A stretch of DNA of 64,000 nt from Lucinisca nassula (GCA_963580285.1 OY757012.1:167388652-167452651); one strand, 5' to 3'. Shown: positions 1 to 11,296, counted from the first letter of the stretch. Made by a program: numbers and translations. Notes: generated by a model from the sequence alone, not told the origin.

Positions 1-2330
1 ATTTGCTCCCCATCGGGGTCTACTCTTAAAGGAAAGATTTCACTCCTCATAGGGGTCTACTCTTAAAGGAAAGAATTTGCTCCTCATTTGGGTCTACTCT
101 TAAAGCAAAGAATTTGCTCCTCTGATGATAGGGGTCTACTCTTAAAGCAAAGAATTTGCTCCTCTGATGATAAGGGTCTACTCTTAATGGAAAGAATTTG
201 CTCATCATTGGGGTCTACTCTTAAAGGAAACAATTTGCTCCCCATAGGGGTCTACTCTTAAAGGAAATATTTGCTCCCCATAGGGGTCTTCTCGTAAGGA
301 AAGATGTTGCTCCTCATAGGGGTCTACTCTTAAAGGAAAGAATTTGCTCTTCATAGGGGTCTACTTTTAAGGGAAAGATTTTCCTCCTCATATGGATCTA
401 CACTTTAAGGAGGGATTTTCCTCCTCATTGGTGTCTGTTCTTAAAGGAAAGAATTGCTCCTCATAGGGGTCTACTCTTAAAGGAAGGATTTTCCTTCTCA
501 AAGGGATATACTCTTAAAGGAAAGAATTTGCTCCCCATAGGGGTCTACTCTTAAAGGACAGAATTTGCTCCTTGTCGGGGTCTACTCTTAAAGGAAAGAA
601 TTTGCTCCTAATAGGGCTCTACTCTTAAAGGACAGAATTTGCTCATCAGTGGGGTCTACGTTTAAAAGAAAGATTTTGCTACTCATAGGGGTCTACTCTT
701 AAAGGACAGAATTTGCTCCTTGTCGGGGTCTACTCTTAAAGGAAATAATTTGCTCCTAATTGGGGTCTACTTTTAAAGGAAAGATTTTACTCCTCATATG
801 GGTCTACTCTTAAAGGAAAGATTTTGCTCCTCATAGGGGTCTACTCTTAAAGGGAAGAATTTGCTCCTCATAGGGGTCTACTCTTAAAGAAAGAATTCGC
901 TCCCCATAGGGGTCTACTCTTAAAGGACAGAATTTGCTCCCCATAGGGGTCTACTCTTAAAGGACAGATTTCGCTCCTCATAGGGGTCTACTCTTAAAGG
1001 AAATAATTTGCTCCTAATTGGGGTCTACTTTTAAAGGAAAGATTTTACTCCTCATAGGGGTCTTCTCTTAAAGGAAAGATTTTGCTCCTCATAGGGGTCT
1101 ACTCTTAAAGGGAAGAATTTGCTCCTCATAGGGGTCTACTCTTAAAGGAAAGAATTTGCTCCTCAAAGGGGTCTACTCTTAAAGGAAAGATTTTGCTCCT
1201 CATTGGGTTCTACTCTTAAAGGAAAGATTTTGCTCTTCATTGGGGTCATCTCTTTCCTCCTCATAGGAGTCTACTCTTAAAGGACAGAATTTGCTCCTCA
1301 TTGGGGTCTACTCTTAAAGGAAAGAGTTTACTCCTCATAGGGGTCTACTCTCAAAGATAGATTTTACTCTTCATTGGGGTCTACTCTTAAAGGAAAGATT
1401 TTCCTCCTCATAGAGGTCTACACTTAAAGAAAAGAATTTGCTCTTCATTGGGGTCTACTCTTAAAGGAAAAAATTCGCTCCTAATAGGGCTCTACTCTTA
1501 AAGGACAGAATTTGCTCATCATTGGGATCTACTCTTAAAAGAAAGATTTTGCTACTCATAGGGGTCTACTCTTTAAGGAAGGATTTTCCTACTCATAGGG
1601 ATATACTCTTAAAGGAAAGAATTTGCTCCCCATAGGGGTCTACTCTTAAAGGACAGAATTTGCTCCTCTGACATCGGGGTCTACTCTTAAAGGAAAGATT
1701 TTACTCCTCATTGGGGTCTACTCTTAAAGGAAAGATTTTGCCCCTCATAGGGGTCTACTCTTAAAGGGAAGAATTTGCTCCTCATAGGGGTCTACTCTTA
1801 AAGGAAAGAATTTGCTCCTCAAAGGGGTCTACTCCAAAGGAAAGATTTTGCTCTTCATTGGGTTCTACTCTTAAAGGAAAGATTTTGCTTTTCATTGGGG
1901 TCATCTCTTTCCTCCTCATAGGAGTCTACTCTTAAAGGACAGAATTTGCTCCTCATTGGGGTCTACTCTTAAAGGAAAGAGTTTACTCCTCATAGGGGTC
2001 TATTCTCAAAGGAAGATTTTCTCTTCATTGGGGTCTACTCTTAAAGGAAAGATTTTCCTCCTCATAGAGGTCTACACTTAAAGGAAAGAATTTGCTCTTC
2101 ATTGGGGTTTACCCTTAAAGGAAGGATTTTCCTCCTCATAGACGGTCTACACTTAAAGGACAGAATTTGTTCATCATTGGGGTCTACTCTTAAAGGAAAG
2201 GTTTTACTCCTCATAGGGGTCAACTCTTTAAGGAAAGATTTTGCTCCTCATAGGGGTCTACTCATAAAGGAAAGAATTTGCTCCAGAGGAGCAAATTCTT
2301 TCCTTTAAGAGTAGGCCCCATTTTCATAGG
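1..2330. repeat. 37-bp minisatellite array, about 60 units
   Basis: Direct tandem repeat of a unit close to GGGGTCTACTCTTAAAGG followed by AAAGAATTTGCTCCTCATA, 36-38 bp long, running from the window edge. Units differ by scattered substitutions and small indels. The last unit (about 2270-2286) is followed at once by its own inverted complement (2287-2325), so the array ends in a hairpin. It lies in intron 3 of the LC3 gene and is truncated by the window start. Units are contiguous with no unique spacers, so it is not a CRISPR array. Confidence 0.95.
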
Positions 2331-2429
2331 GGCTCAAAACACATCACAACAACAATAGAAAGTCACAAAAGTTGTCTCCCTTGTTAAAATGGCAGAAAAA
2401 AATATGGCAGGTGTATCCCATTTCCTTAA
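1..2429. mobile_element. TTAA-bounded MITE that hosts the 37-bp array (left end off window)
   Basis: Bases 2331-2429 match, in reverse orientation, the left end of the complete MITE at 37327-37567: the shared string is about AAAGTTGTCTCCCTTTG, then AAATGGCGAAAAAA, then a terminus GTATCCCATTTCCTTAA against the consensus GTTCCCATTCCCCTTAA. That MITE has exactly one copy of the 37-mer on each side of its centre. The array is therefore an internal amplification of this element, ending at TTAA (2426-2429). Confidence 0.75.
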
Positions 2430-2920
2430 TACCGGGTGCTTTTTACTAACTCCAGTATTGTCTAGATTGCATGACCATTATTATTTACCTGCATCAAAAT
2501 TTAACAACACACATGTAAGGTCAATGAAATACATTGGACTTTGTAATCAACCTATCACACACGTTGGTAACAATGTAGAAATCATGCAAGACGGTATGTT
2601 ACGGATAATTATCCTGATTTCTCAATACCTATCTACCTTCATATACTGAATCAGTCACATTTGGCCATTACCTCAATAACAAACAGAGGCAATTTGAGCA
2701 TGTACCCACAACATACATGTATTTATCATATGACGTCGAGTCTGAGAGTGTAATAACGTCATGTAATATTTTCGATAATCCACTAGTGGATTAAATATGC
2801 AAATTAGCTAGATACGTCCCATAACGTTACATGTATGACGTCGCGTTTACTAATGACGGAATACTGACATTTTTATAAAACAATCGTGAATAAAATGCGT
2901 TTTAAATGTCATATGATAAA
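2430..2920. other. Unassigned intronic DNA
   Basis: AT-rich sequence of LC3 intron 3. An 86-codon frame starting at 2389 overlaps the MITE end, has no recognisable domain and is not called. Several TGACGTC/TAACGTC strings occur but form no repeat I recognise. Confidence 0.4.
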
Positions 2921-3075
2921 TAGAATCTTGCATTCGTGCTCATGTATTTTTGAATTTTTTAAACTCGTTGAGGAAAAGGGATAAAATGCTCGGCAAAGCC
3001 TCGCATTTTATCCCTTTTCCTCAACTCGTTTAATAAATTCAATAAAACATGAACACTAATGTAAGATCCTCTATA
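2921..3075. mobile_element. Hairpin MITE
   Basis: Near-perfect palindrome: the stem AGGAAAAGGGATAAAATGC pairs with GCATTTTATCCCTTTTCCT around a 13-nt loop near 2995. The pairing continues outward through ATGTATTTTTGAATT and AATTCAATAAAACAT to the outer arms TAGAATCTTGCATT and AATGTAAGATCCTCTA. It is non-coding. Confidence 0.8.
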
Positions 3076-3207
3076 TATCTTTCTTTAGAAATAAAGGCCA
3101 ATCCCCAAACTTCCCATACTGGTTCACAAAATACAGACATAGAGAAAAAAATTCTGAGAAAGAGCTAGAGATCCCAATACTTGCTGATCACATTATACAC
3201 TTAAAAC

Positions 3208-3498
3208 CAGAGCCCCGCCCACTGCGGCTTAGGGAAGTAGGTTGGGCTGTAAGATGCTTCCAGACAGAGCTGAAACTGACTTCACATAAGTACTGGTAAA
3301 CCGCTTAGAGGGTCTAAAGTCACAGGTGCTAGTTGGACCATCCATACATATACATGTAAACCCTTTTGGTTTGTTTGGACAGAAAGGCTTGATATGTCAT
3401 TTCATCTCAGTGTTGGGTAAAAGTCCCACAAAATTGGAAACATCTACGAAATGACCTAAATACTGTTGACAGAGTCGTAAAACCTCAGTTCAAACAAA
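3208..3498 (+). mobile_element. SINE-B copy with target-site duplication
   Basis: Diverged copy running from GCCCCGCCCA through TACTGGTAAACCGCTTAGAG and GTCCCACAAAATTGGAA to the (CAAA)n tail. It is flanked by a perfect 10-bp duplication CACTTAAAAC (3198-3207 and 3499-3508), which marks retrotransposition into LC3 intron 3. Confidence 0.85.
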
Positions 3499-3527
3499 CA
3501 CTTAAAACTCTTTTTTTGGGTTGACCA

Positions 3528-3771
3528 GGGGCCAGTTGTTCAATACTCACGAAGTCGTTAGAAAATGAATCGTTAAAACTTTGATCATTTAATATGGCAA
3601 ATATGTTAATATTTCTGCTGAAAAAATGTGAGGAGCTTTTGTATCTGCAAAAGCTGCTCACATTTTTTTCAGCAAAAATATCAAAATTTTAGATATTGAA
3701 CTTGCTAGAACACTTAACAATATGACCACTAACAAGCTTGTTAAGGAACACTGCATTGAACAACTGGCCCC
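3528..3771. mobile_element. MITE with GGGGCCAGTTGTTCAAT terminal inverted repeats
   Basis: Left end GGGGCCAGTTGTTCAAT and right end ATTGAACAACTGGCCCC are exact complements. Inside, the hairpin arms GCTGAAAAAATGTGAGGAGC and GCTGCTCACATTTTTTTCAGC pair. A degraded relative lies at 21757-21971. Confidence 0.85.
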
Positions 3772-4203
3772 AGTACTTCAGCTGCAGTTACTTTACGAAT
3801 TAGGACACTTGTTATTAGCTGTGGTTACTTCACAAATTAGGACACTAAATTCCTCTTATTAGCTGAACTGATCATGTACTTTATTCACTACAATTGCCAT
3901 ACTTATCCTTGAACCACAAATTAACCATAGGTCATTAACCCATAGATGCCTAGCATCCCAATATTATGAGATACTGCTAAACAATTTAGACCCAGGTGAG
4001 ATGCTGCAGAATAATTCCAATTCTCCATCATTATGTTCATTTTGAGTAATTTGATTGGTTGAAATAAAAAATTAATACTTCGAAAATTAAAGGAAGAAAT
4101 ATCTACAACAGTTGTTTTAGAGCAATTAGTTTTTTACCTATCAGGCATTAACGCTGCATTAAGGCAATGTTGTATCAACCTTGATGCAGTATTATGACAT
4201 CGC
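3772..4203. other. Unassigned intronic DNA
   Basis: No repeat, coding frame or RNA that I can recognise. Short near-duplicates of TTAGGACACTTGTTATTAGC occur at about 3802-3865. Confidence 0.4.
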
Positions 4204-4480
4204 TTAACCCTTTTTGTACCAAATCAAGAGCACATTAGATGTATGATGAGCTACTTGACCAAATGGAATCTTCCTCTTTATTTTTGGCAGGAGTACATTT
4301 CGAAATTCAGAGGTGTCCAGTTGTGTTTTTTTCTTTCATTCAAAATTTGTTAGGAAAATGGCTGAACTTTATGCAAACAGTGTAGGCCCTGATCAGACAC
4401 TGCATTCTGCGGCATCTGATCTGGGCCTGCACTGTTTGCCAGGGTAACTGTTTTGGGGTTTCTGGTACAAAATGGGTTAA
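4204..4480 (+). mobile_element. HP2 MITE (TTAA-bounded)
   Basis: Starts TTAACCCTTTTTGTACCAAA and ends GGTACAAAATGGGTTAA. The central stem pairs GCCCTGATCAGAC with GTCTGATCTGGGC-type arms. About 40 extra bases near the left end duplicate the ACCAAATGGAATC stretch. Confidence 0.85.
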
Positions 4481-4550
4481 ATGTTGTGTGGATAGTGAGT
4501 ATAATTATTTTGAATGAAATGCATGATATCTACAAGTCATTTTTGGCAGT

Positions 4551-4776
4551 TTAACTCTTTTTTGTCCCAAATGGAATCCCCCTCCTTACAGCAGGAGTCC
4601 ATTTCAAAATTTAGGGGTGACAGGTTGTGTTATCTTTTTAATTTATTTGGAAAATAGCTGAATATTTTGCAAACAGTGAAGGCCCTGATCATTCGCCGTG
4701 TTGTGCGGAGTCTCGTCTGGCCCTGCACTGTTTGCTAGTTTCCCCGTTTTGGTGTTTCCAGTACTAAATGGATTAA
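4551..4776 (+). mobile_element. HP2 MITE, diverged
   Basis: Starts TTAACTCTTTTTTGTCCC and ends AGTACTAAATGGATTAA. It has the usual middle AACAGTGAAGGCCCTGATCA and GGCCCTGCACTGTTTGC. It lies about 70 bp after another HP2 copy in the same orientation. Confidence 0.8.
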
Positions 4777-4825
4777 GGATTATGTCATTTTAGGACAATT
4801 AGTTATTAGGTAACAAAACAATAAC

Positions 4826-5378
4826 AAGTAAACTCCACTTTATATAGAGAAAACTGGGGTTTACAGGGGTATACATTAGTTTTATTATTTCTGCTCCAAG
4901 ACATAGGTTGTTGGTACTCATTAGAACTGCCTCAATGAGGCAGTTCTAACAAGCGCCTACAACCTAATATTGTTTTGCCGGCCTTGTTGCTCAGTCGGAT
5001 GTGCATCTGACTGGTGCTCAGGAGGATGCAGATTCGATACCTGCCGGGGATGGCAACATTCTTTTGTGGAGATTGATCATGAAATCTTTTCTACGGTCAT
5101 TCTCTCCCTTCCGCTAATTCAAGAAGGGCAGTTGTCAGTTTCTGGCAAAAGAATGTTCACTGTACTGGTATAAGCCTGCAAAGGAAAAGTGTGGATAGGT
5201 AAACTGACCAACTCAAAAATGACCTAAATAGTGTTGACTGGGCCGTTAAACTCCAATGCAACAAACAAAACAAACAACCTATGTTTTGTGTACAAATTAG
5301 AACAATATCACAAATTTTCATCAAAAAATGACAATTTTGGAGATATGAAAGAATGCACTTAGCCGCATGAACGACAGT
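4826..5378. mobile_element. HP1 foldback element split by a SINE
   Basis: Left half has CCACTTTATATAGAGAAAAC and the core palindrome AGAACTGCCTC-AATGA-GGCAGTTCT (about 4924-4949). Right half resumes after SINE-A and continues to about 5378 (AGATATGAAAGAATGCACTT). The core stem is a fully paired variant of the family majority. Confidence 0.75.
4979..5273 (+). mobile_element. SINE-A copy inside HP1
   Basis: tRNA-like head with box A TTGCTCAGTCGGATG and degraded box B AGATTCGATACC, the body GTTTCTGGCAAAAGAATG and the tail GGGCCGTTAAACTCCAATG with (CAAA)n. The HP1 string ACAACCTA..GTTTTG is repeated imperfectly on both sides (4961-4978 and 5274-5288), consistent with a target-site duplication that has since changed. 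Confidence 0.85.
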
Positions 5379-5663
<285 letters not shown>

Positions 5664-5865
5664 CTACAGTAAAATCAAAGCGCCAAAAGGCACTGAAATG
5701 ACAGATTCTGTGAAAAATTCAGATTTACTTTCTTTAGTGATAAGGACAATGGCGCTGGAGTGCTGATTTTTAGTTTGGTTCACAAAACTGAGTTGAATCG
5801 GCTGTTATACACTTTCATCATCATTTTACTTGGACATTATAGATAATACAATATGCAAATGACTA

Positions 5866-5973
5866 CCCAGCAGGCGCACGTCGCTAGGGCAACGTCAAAT
5901 CAACGTCGATGCAACGTCATGACGTTGCACCGACGTTGATGTGACGTCACAATTACGTCATGTGCCTGTTGGG
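5866..5973. mobile_element. CRE-MITE copy
   Basis: Left terminus CCCAGCAGGCGCACGTCG and right terminus CATGTGCCTGTTGGG. The body is repeated (A)ACGTC/GACGT in both orientations, e.g. CAACGTCATGACGTTG. About 220 bp from LC3 exon 3. Confidence 0.85.
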
Positions 5974-6774
5974 ATAGTTGCCAGTTTTATGACAACACAA
6001 AGCGTAGCCGCAACTTTCTTGTAAAAGCTTACACTTGTTGACTGAGATGTGTTTCACGGCTCATTCAAGAACCTGCCTTATGTCGTGCGATACAATAAAG
6101 GAAAACACTTTTTGTGCGATGTTTGAAGTTTTGCTGCATGTGACTAATTATTTATCACAACATTGTGCTTACATATTCAGTTATTTAGACCTATACAACA
6201 GAATTGGACAGTGATAACTGTTAGGAGTATATTATTGCTGGCTTGCTACCGTACAGTGAAGTTTCTAGCGTCACGTACTTCGCATTTAATTAGGTCATGT
6301 AAGTGTTATGAGTCTGTACCCTTTCAACCCTTTATAGCCAAGTACAAATACCTACAGATGCAAACAGTGTAGAACCTGGTGAGATGGCTCATAATGATAC
6401 ATCGCATTCTGTTCTACATGGTTTGACATGCTGTTGACGACTATTGACTAGACACCCAATTTACATGTGTATAATGGACGCGTACAAATTCAGTGACTGA
6501 AGAGTGAACTGGAGAAACTCGTGGGTTGAAGGGGTAAAATCTTAACCTGGCCTGTAACTGTTGTGTGCGGGTCAGGACCAGACAAAGCGGCTTGGCCGAT
6601 AATCAAAAGTTAAATACAGCTTATTATACAGTCTTTTTTCTTTAATTTTCAAAGTTTATCTAGATACTTAAATGGTGTGCACTGACTGTAGCTCTATACA
6701 TATTGTTTTTTGTTTTTTTTTTCTAAAAATATACAAAAGTACTTTAATGGCGTATTGATACAAATATAATTAAT
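5974..6774. other. Unassigned intronic DNA
   Basis: No repeat family or coding potential recognised. A 69-codon frame starting at 6163 has no domain and poor composition and is not called. Confidence 0.4.
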
Positions 6775-7005
6775 CATAACCCATTTTGTACTGAATGTAA
6801 TATTATCACTTATCTGACGAAGATTTTATTTCGAAATCCCGGTTCAAAATTAAGGGGCGTCAGCTAGAAATATAACAATTAATTTAGGAAAAATGGGCTA
6901 TTTTTTGACAACAGTGAAGCCCGCAGTGAAGGCCGTGGTTAGACGCCACCTCCGAGATTCGCCAATGACCCATTATGCGGTCGTCTGTATAAAATGGGAA
7001 CATTC
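6775..7005. mobile_element. Possible highly degraded HP2 relic
   Basis: CATAACCCATTTTGTACTGAA, AATTAAGGGGCGTCAG, AACAGTGAAGCCCG and a right end TATAAAATGGGA are spaced as in HP2, but similarity is weak throughout. Confidence 0.35.
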
Positions 7006-7267
7006 CTTATGCATATTCAATTAACTTTTCCCGTTTTGTTTGTAATTTAAGAAAGATCATTTTTGTGATTACAAATGAAACAAAACATGTAATCAAAATG
7101 CAGAAATAATGCCATGAGAAATTAGTTTTGGGACAGCGAGCATGAAAAGTCGACAAACAACGGACTATTTGTGCGGAGTCATATTTCAAAAGTAGTGGAA
7201 GCCGGAAGTTCGGACGTTAAAATTGTAAACATGCAGCACGACGAAGAATGACAGAAGGAATCTGTCA

Positions 7268-7680
7268 TTAATTACTATATTAAGACCACCTTTGGGACTG
7301 TTCAAAAGTGGTCTTTAAGACCACTTTTGAACAGTCCCAAAGGTGGTCCCTGACCAGAGGACATTGTGTGCAGGGCACAAAAAGAAAGAATAACTGCAGC
7401 ATTCTAAACAAGCTTCTTAAAGCAGAATTAGTCTTAATTTTAGGGAGTGTAGGACAAATCTCGAACAAAATCCCCTCTGCTCATTTTTGCATAGGTGGAC
7501 GTAATCCCCTTCATGTTTTTTCCAAGGTGGACAAAATCCCCTCTGAAACTATTTACAGGATGGAATTAATCCCCCTCATGATTTTTACAAGATGGACAAA
7601 ATCCCCGCCATAAGATGGACAACCCCCCCCCCCCACCTTGCTGATTACTGCCATAGGTGGTCTTTATAGCGGAATTACAC
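7268..7680. mobile_element. HP3 MITE with an internal short tandem array
   Basis: Left stem AAGACCACCTTTGGGACTG..CAAAAGTGGTCTT pairs with AAGACCACTTTTG..CAGTCCCAAAGGTGG. Right end TAGCGGAATTACACTGTATA matches the family terminus GCGGAATTTCACTGTATA. Between them a roughly 33-bp repeat has expanded. Confidence 0.85.
7485..7620 (+). repeat. About 33-bp tandem repeat, about 4-5 units
   Basis: Units of the form GGTGGACAAAATCCCCTC followed by a T-rich stretch; variants have GACGTAATCCCC and GAATTAATCCCC. The array ends in a C run (7622-7634). It sits inside an HP3 copy and is absent from the other HP3 copies. Confidence 0.8.
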
Positions 7681-8290
7681 TGTATATAGCTGGTGCAGTT
7701 TGACATGAGACTCACCTCTATGCAAAGAATGAATTAGTCGATAGGTCAGTTTTCGTATAAACTTCTTGTGAATTTTCAGCGTCTTGTGAATGGCAATCCA
7801 ATTTTACCGACCTCTATGTATTGAATAACAATATGGACCTCTTCCGAAAATGGCGAAGAAAAATATATGCATCCAGTCGGGTGTGCAACTAATTATGGTA
7901 ATAGAGGTTATATTGAGTCTCATGTCAAATTGCATTTACTATATACATATTTGTAATACATTGTCTTATTTACCCTAAATATTCGGACACCTCAACTCCT
8001 TACCATATTTGAAACAAGTTCTTTTTACTTCCAAAAACCTGGACAAATGGCAAACAGGGAAGACCATGATGTTAAAAGCTAAGGCCTGACTGTCCAAATA
8101 CATCCAATAAAACTGTGGCTTCCAAAATGTCATTAAGATCTATCACATGCATTTGGCTGATTTGATTTTCAAATGTTTAGAGCATTCATGAATAAGTTTT
8201 CGATGGCCATTCTATTTCATAAATTATTCTTCAGAGAAAATTAGGCTTGGCATTTCAAGGGAATCATTTCCCATTTGTATGTTTTCTTTT
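7681..8290. other. Unassigned intronic DNA
   Basis: No recognisable coding or repeat content. TGACATGAGACTCACCTCTATG (7690s) has a partial inverted partner near 7905-7930, suggesting an old foldback element. Confidence 0.4.
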
Positions 8291-8292
8291 TT

Positions 8293-8480
8293 ATTTTGCT
8301 TTCAGCCATTTCAAGATTATTTTACTTACATTGAACTGATCACTTATCAGAGATTGGCAAATTTTAGGGAAAGCTCACAAGACATATTCCATTGCAGACC
8401 TTGTTTTCTTGCACACCAGACAAGGAAATCCGTGATTTTACCCTGGGATAGAAATTTATGTTCTGACCCTGGTGTTCCGA
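8293..8480 (-). mobile_element. SINE-E, degraded
   Basis: TTTCAAGATTATTTTACTTA, a weak AACTGATCACTTATCAGAG and TTGCAGACCTTG align with the clearer copies at 36037 and 53209. No tRNA head is discernible. Confidence 0.55.
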
Positions 8481-8602
8481 CCCAGGCAAGTAACATAAAT
8501 GCTCTTCAATTCTATTCAACTGCCGGAACTACTTCCGCACTACTTTTATTTTGTAAACAATATACATGTGCGAGCTGTCAAAACTAACCGGAGGTGTTGT
8601 GC

Positions 8603-8784
8603 AAGAAAAAGAATCCAATATGGGGTTCTGTTGCAGATGGGCGTTTCCAACCCTTGGTATGACCGTGCTGAGCGGAACCTCGGCGTAGCCTCGGTTCCGC
8701 TCAGCAGGGTCATCCCTCGGGTTGGAAACGCTCATCTGCAACAGAACCCCATATCAGATTCTTATAGTCTTATACTAGACTCCA
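8603..8784. mobile_element. Long hairpin MITE
   Basis: Almost perfect palindrome: ATATGGGGTTCTGTTGCAGA, GGGCGTTTCCAACCC, TGCTGAGCGGAACC, with complements GGTTCCGCTCAGCA, GGGTTGGAAACGC, TCTGCAACAGAACCCCATAT; centre near 8690. It is the sister of 59087-59253. It produces open frames on both strands that are not genes. Confidence 0.9.
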
Positions 8785-9176
8785 GTATGGATAGTTCTGA
8801 GAAGGAATAGGAATACAATGTATGCCCTGATTAACCCTTGGTGCCCTGGTAAACCACCATGGCAATATAAATTGAGCCGGCGCATGATAAAATCTACAAT
8901 GAGACCTGTGCAACCAGCTAAGACTTAGTTCACCCTACGCATCCACACAGTCTCATCAGTCTTTGCTGTTCACAGGAGCCTTTTATACCCTCTGGGCTAT
9001 TCATAGGGCAACAAGAGAATGCTCCGACCAGGCTGACCTGACGGGCCGGCTGAAACTGAGTCCTTGACAATAGCAAGGGTCTTATTGTAGGTTTTGTCAT
9101 GCTCAATTGTATGCTACACTGGCAAAAAATGCAGACCCTATCATATATAATTTATGTCATTTAAGGTAGATTAATT
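8785..9176. other. Unassigned intronic DNA
   Basis: Nothing recognisable. AGGATTAAC-type and GGTTTACCAGG-like strings here are too short to assign to a family. Confidence 0.35.
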
Positions 9177-9735
9177 CCTTTTAAAGGTGCATTATTGAGC
9201 TATCTGGAAAAAATGCTTCCAAAAATAAAATACATATAGCCGGTATTTTTCTTTAAAACAATACAAATGAATGCATTTTATACAAAAAAAGCAAACAATT
9301 ATGAAGACAGGTAAACGAGTTTGAGAGGGATTCCCTAACTAGGTTTCGAACACTAGTTAGATCTATTTTTAGTTCATGATAAAAATAGAATCCCCATATA
9401 TGACGTTATGCGAAGTTCATTTTTGGCCTTGCTTGCTTAGGCCATGCCTGAATCGGAAAAAATATGACACTGAATTCCATGCCATAAGTAACGACACTCA
9501 GAGACGATACTGTCGCCATGTATGTGTAAAGTGACAGATTTATTTTTAGAACAGAAATTCTGAACACGTGATCAGAGCGAAGGGTAAACACGAATGAAAA
9601 CGACCATTTTCACAAAGTTCTGAAGCTGTATTTGGCTCCAAAAGTGTACACATGACAAAGGAGTATGCATTGAAGATAAAAAAACAGAAAAAAAAAATTG
9701 AGACCCGGTAGCTCAATAATGCACCTTTAAAAAGG
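9177..9735. mobile_element. Non-autonomous DNA element with 22-bp perfect terminal repeats
   Basis: TTAAAGGTGCATTATTGAGC (9181 onwards, 22 bp to 9202) is exactly complementary to 9709-9730, and pairing extends a few bases outward (CCTTTTAAAG). The interior of about 500 bp encodes nothing convincing. The TTAA at both ends may be the target site. Confidence 0.85.
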
Positions 9736-9800
9736 GAGACAAAATTGTCTGCAAGAAAAATAAGGTGCTTCCTCCTGAAGGTTTATCCAGTCTCGGGCTC
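9736..9800 (+). mobile_element. Fragment of the TTAA-bounded MITE
   Basis: GGGAGACAAAATTGTCTGCA and TTCCTCCTGAAGGTTTATCC match the right half of the element at 37327-37567. Confidence 0.6.
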
Positions 9801-9930
9801 TATCACAAGTTCATTCACCTCAAAAAACATTTTTTGGTAACCTTCAGTTTTGAACGACAAACAACCCTCTTGAAAATTACTACATCTATATCCAACTTCT
9901 CTAGTCTATAGCTCCCGATAAATTTGAGAA

Positions 9931-10056
9931 TGGATAATTTTCCTTCATCCTCTTCAGAAACCTGTGTTGTGGGTACTTGTTAGAATTGCCTCATCGAGGC
10001 AATTCTAACAAGTACCCACAACACAGGTTTTTATGAAGAAATAAGTGAAAATATCC
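9931..10056. mobile_element. HP1 core hairpin, fully paired variant
   Basis: ACCTGTGTTGTGGGTACTTG and its complement flank the stem TTAGAATTGCCTC-ATC-GAGGCAATTCTAA. Both arms carry the changes that distinguish it from the family majority, so pairing is kept. Confidence 0.85.
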
Positions 10057-10974
10057 ATAAATATATACTCCTCACTAAATACTCCTATTTATCTTCAGAG
10101 ATTGGCGATTTCTTGACTTCTGTCACAGGTAAGTCCTAAGACTTTTCACCTATGTCAAGGCCAGACATTACACCACAACTGTATGAGCTTGACCACACTG
10201 AACAGCTAGTAAAACTTGGCAGTAATGCAGCTGGCAAAGATTGGAATCATCCCACACCCCCTATGCAATCACGCTCCTTTTTCCACTATGGGGAAGAGAA
10301 AGGTCGACTTGAGTGTCCTACAAAAACTCTGATCAGACTGTGCATACCATAATAATCCTAACTATTGGGACAGATAGGCCTAAGCGAACAGTGCAGATCC
10401 TGATCAGACTGTCTGAGCAGGGTCTACACTGTTTGCCATTCTGTCTGTACCTTCTGGACTCCTTGCTGGATGGTGAAGCTTATTTGTAAAATTTTTTTGA
10501 GAATTAAAGCAAGTTCTCAAGGTGTCAGTGTCTGGACATTTAGGATTTTTAAGGTAATTATGCACATGGCATGCACATTTTCATAGGCTCAATATGAATA
10601 CAAAAGCTAGGACAAGAAGGAACAAATTCTGTTACTTAGCACAATCAGTAACGACATTTTCCATCTTCAGAAAATGGCAGAAAACATTTCCGAATTTTCA
10701 AAGATTATTCAGCTTTCTGTACAAGTTGAGCTTCAGTGCGTAAGAAAATTTACTACATTTTGATACAGTGATTTGGTGAACCCTTACCATGTTGAATCCA
10801 TTTGAACCTACCCTGAGACATAGGTAAACAATGCAGAATTAGCAGATCAGATGCCACATTGTGGTTTCTGATCAGGGTCTACATTATTTGCTTACAGGAC
10901 TGTCCAACATATCATAATGGAAGAATCCACCAATGAGTTTATACCAATTTATTTTTAGTTTGATTGCAACTCAA
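10057..10974. other. Unassigned intronic DNA with HP-type relics
   Basis: Short palindromic relics of the GATCAGACTG..CTACACTGTTTGCC type occur at about 10385-10440 and 10800-10900, typical of the middle of HP2/HP4. CAG/GTAAGT at about 10127-10135 is an isolated donor-like match. No coding is called. Confidence 0.4.
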
Positions 10975-11090
10975 ACACTCATTCTGGGTGTTATCAAGCA
11001 CTTGAGAGAGAGGCCGGATTCGAACCCAAACCGTCTTGATCATAAGTGGAACACGCTAAACACTGAGCTATCGAGGCTGACAATGAGACT
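10975..11090 (-). mobile_element. SINE-F head (tRNA-like)
   Basis: On the minus strand: GCCTCGATAGCTCAGTG (box A), TTCCACTTATGATCAAGA, then GGGTTCGAATCCGG (box B). It matches the head of the full SINE-F at 21430. The 3' body is missing or diverged, so it is not a functional tRNA gene. Confidence 0.7.
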
Positions 11091-11296
11091 CAAAGAATAT
11101 TCCCCTTACAGCTGTCGACACATCCGTATCAAATTTACGGGGTGTCATACTTTTAATATTTGTTGCATGTTTTACAAAAGTTCCAATTTAGTGTTGCCCC
11201 TGATAAGATGCTTCATTCAGCAGCACCTGATCTGTGTCTATACTCTATACTGTTTGCTGAAGTAAATGTCCGATTTTTTTATCCAGTACTGAAAAG

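Noticed and set aside
1..2330. CRISPR-like regular repeats
   Set aside because: Repeats are contiguous with no unique spacers, there are no cas genes, and the genome is eukaryotic.
2389..2649. 86-codon frame as a gene
   Set aside because: Starts inside the end of a MITE, has no domain, and runs into AT-rich intron DNA.
8499..8810. 103- and 70-codon frames on opposite strands with similar sequence
   Set aside because: Both strands of one palindromic MITE.
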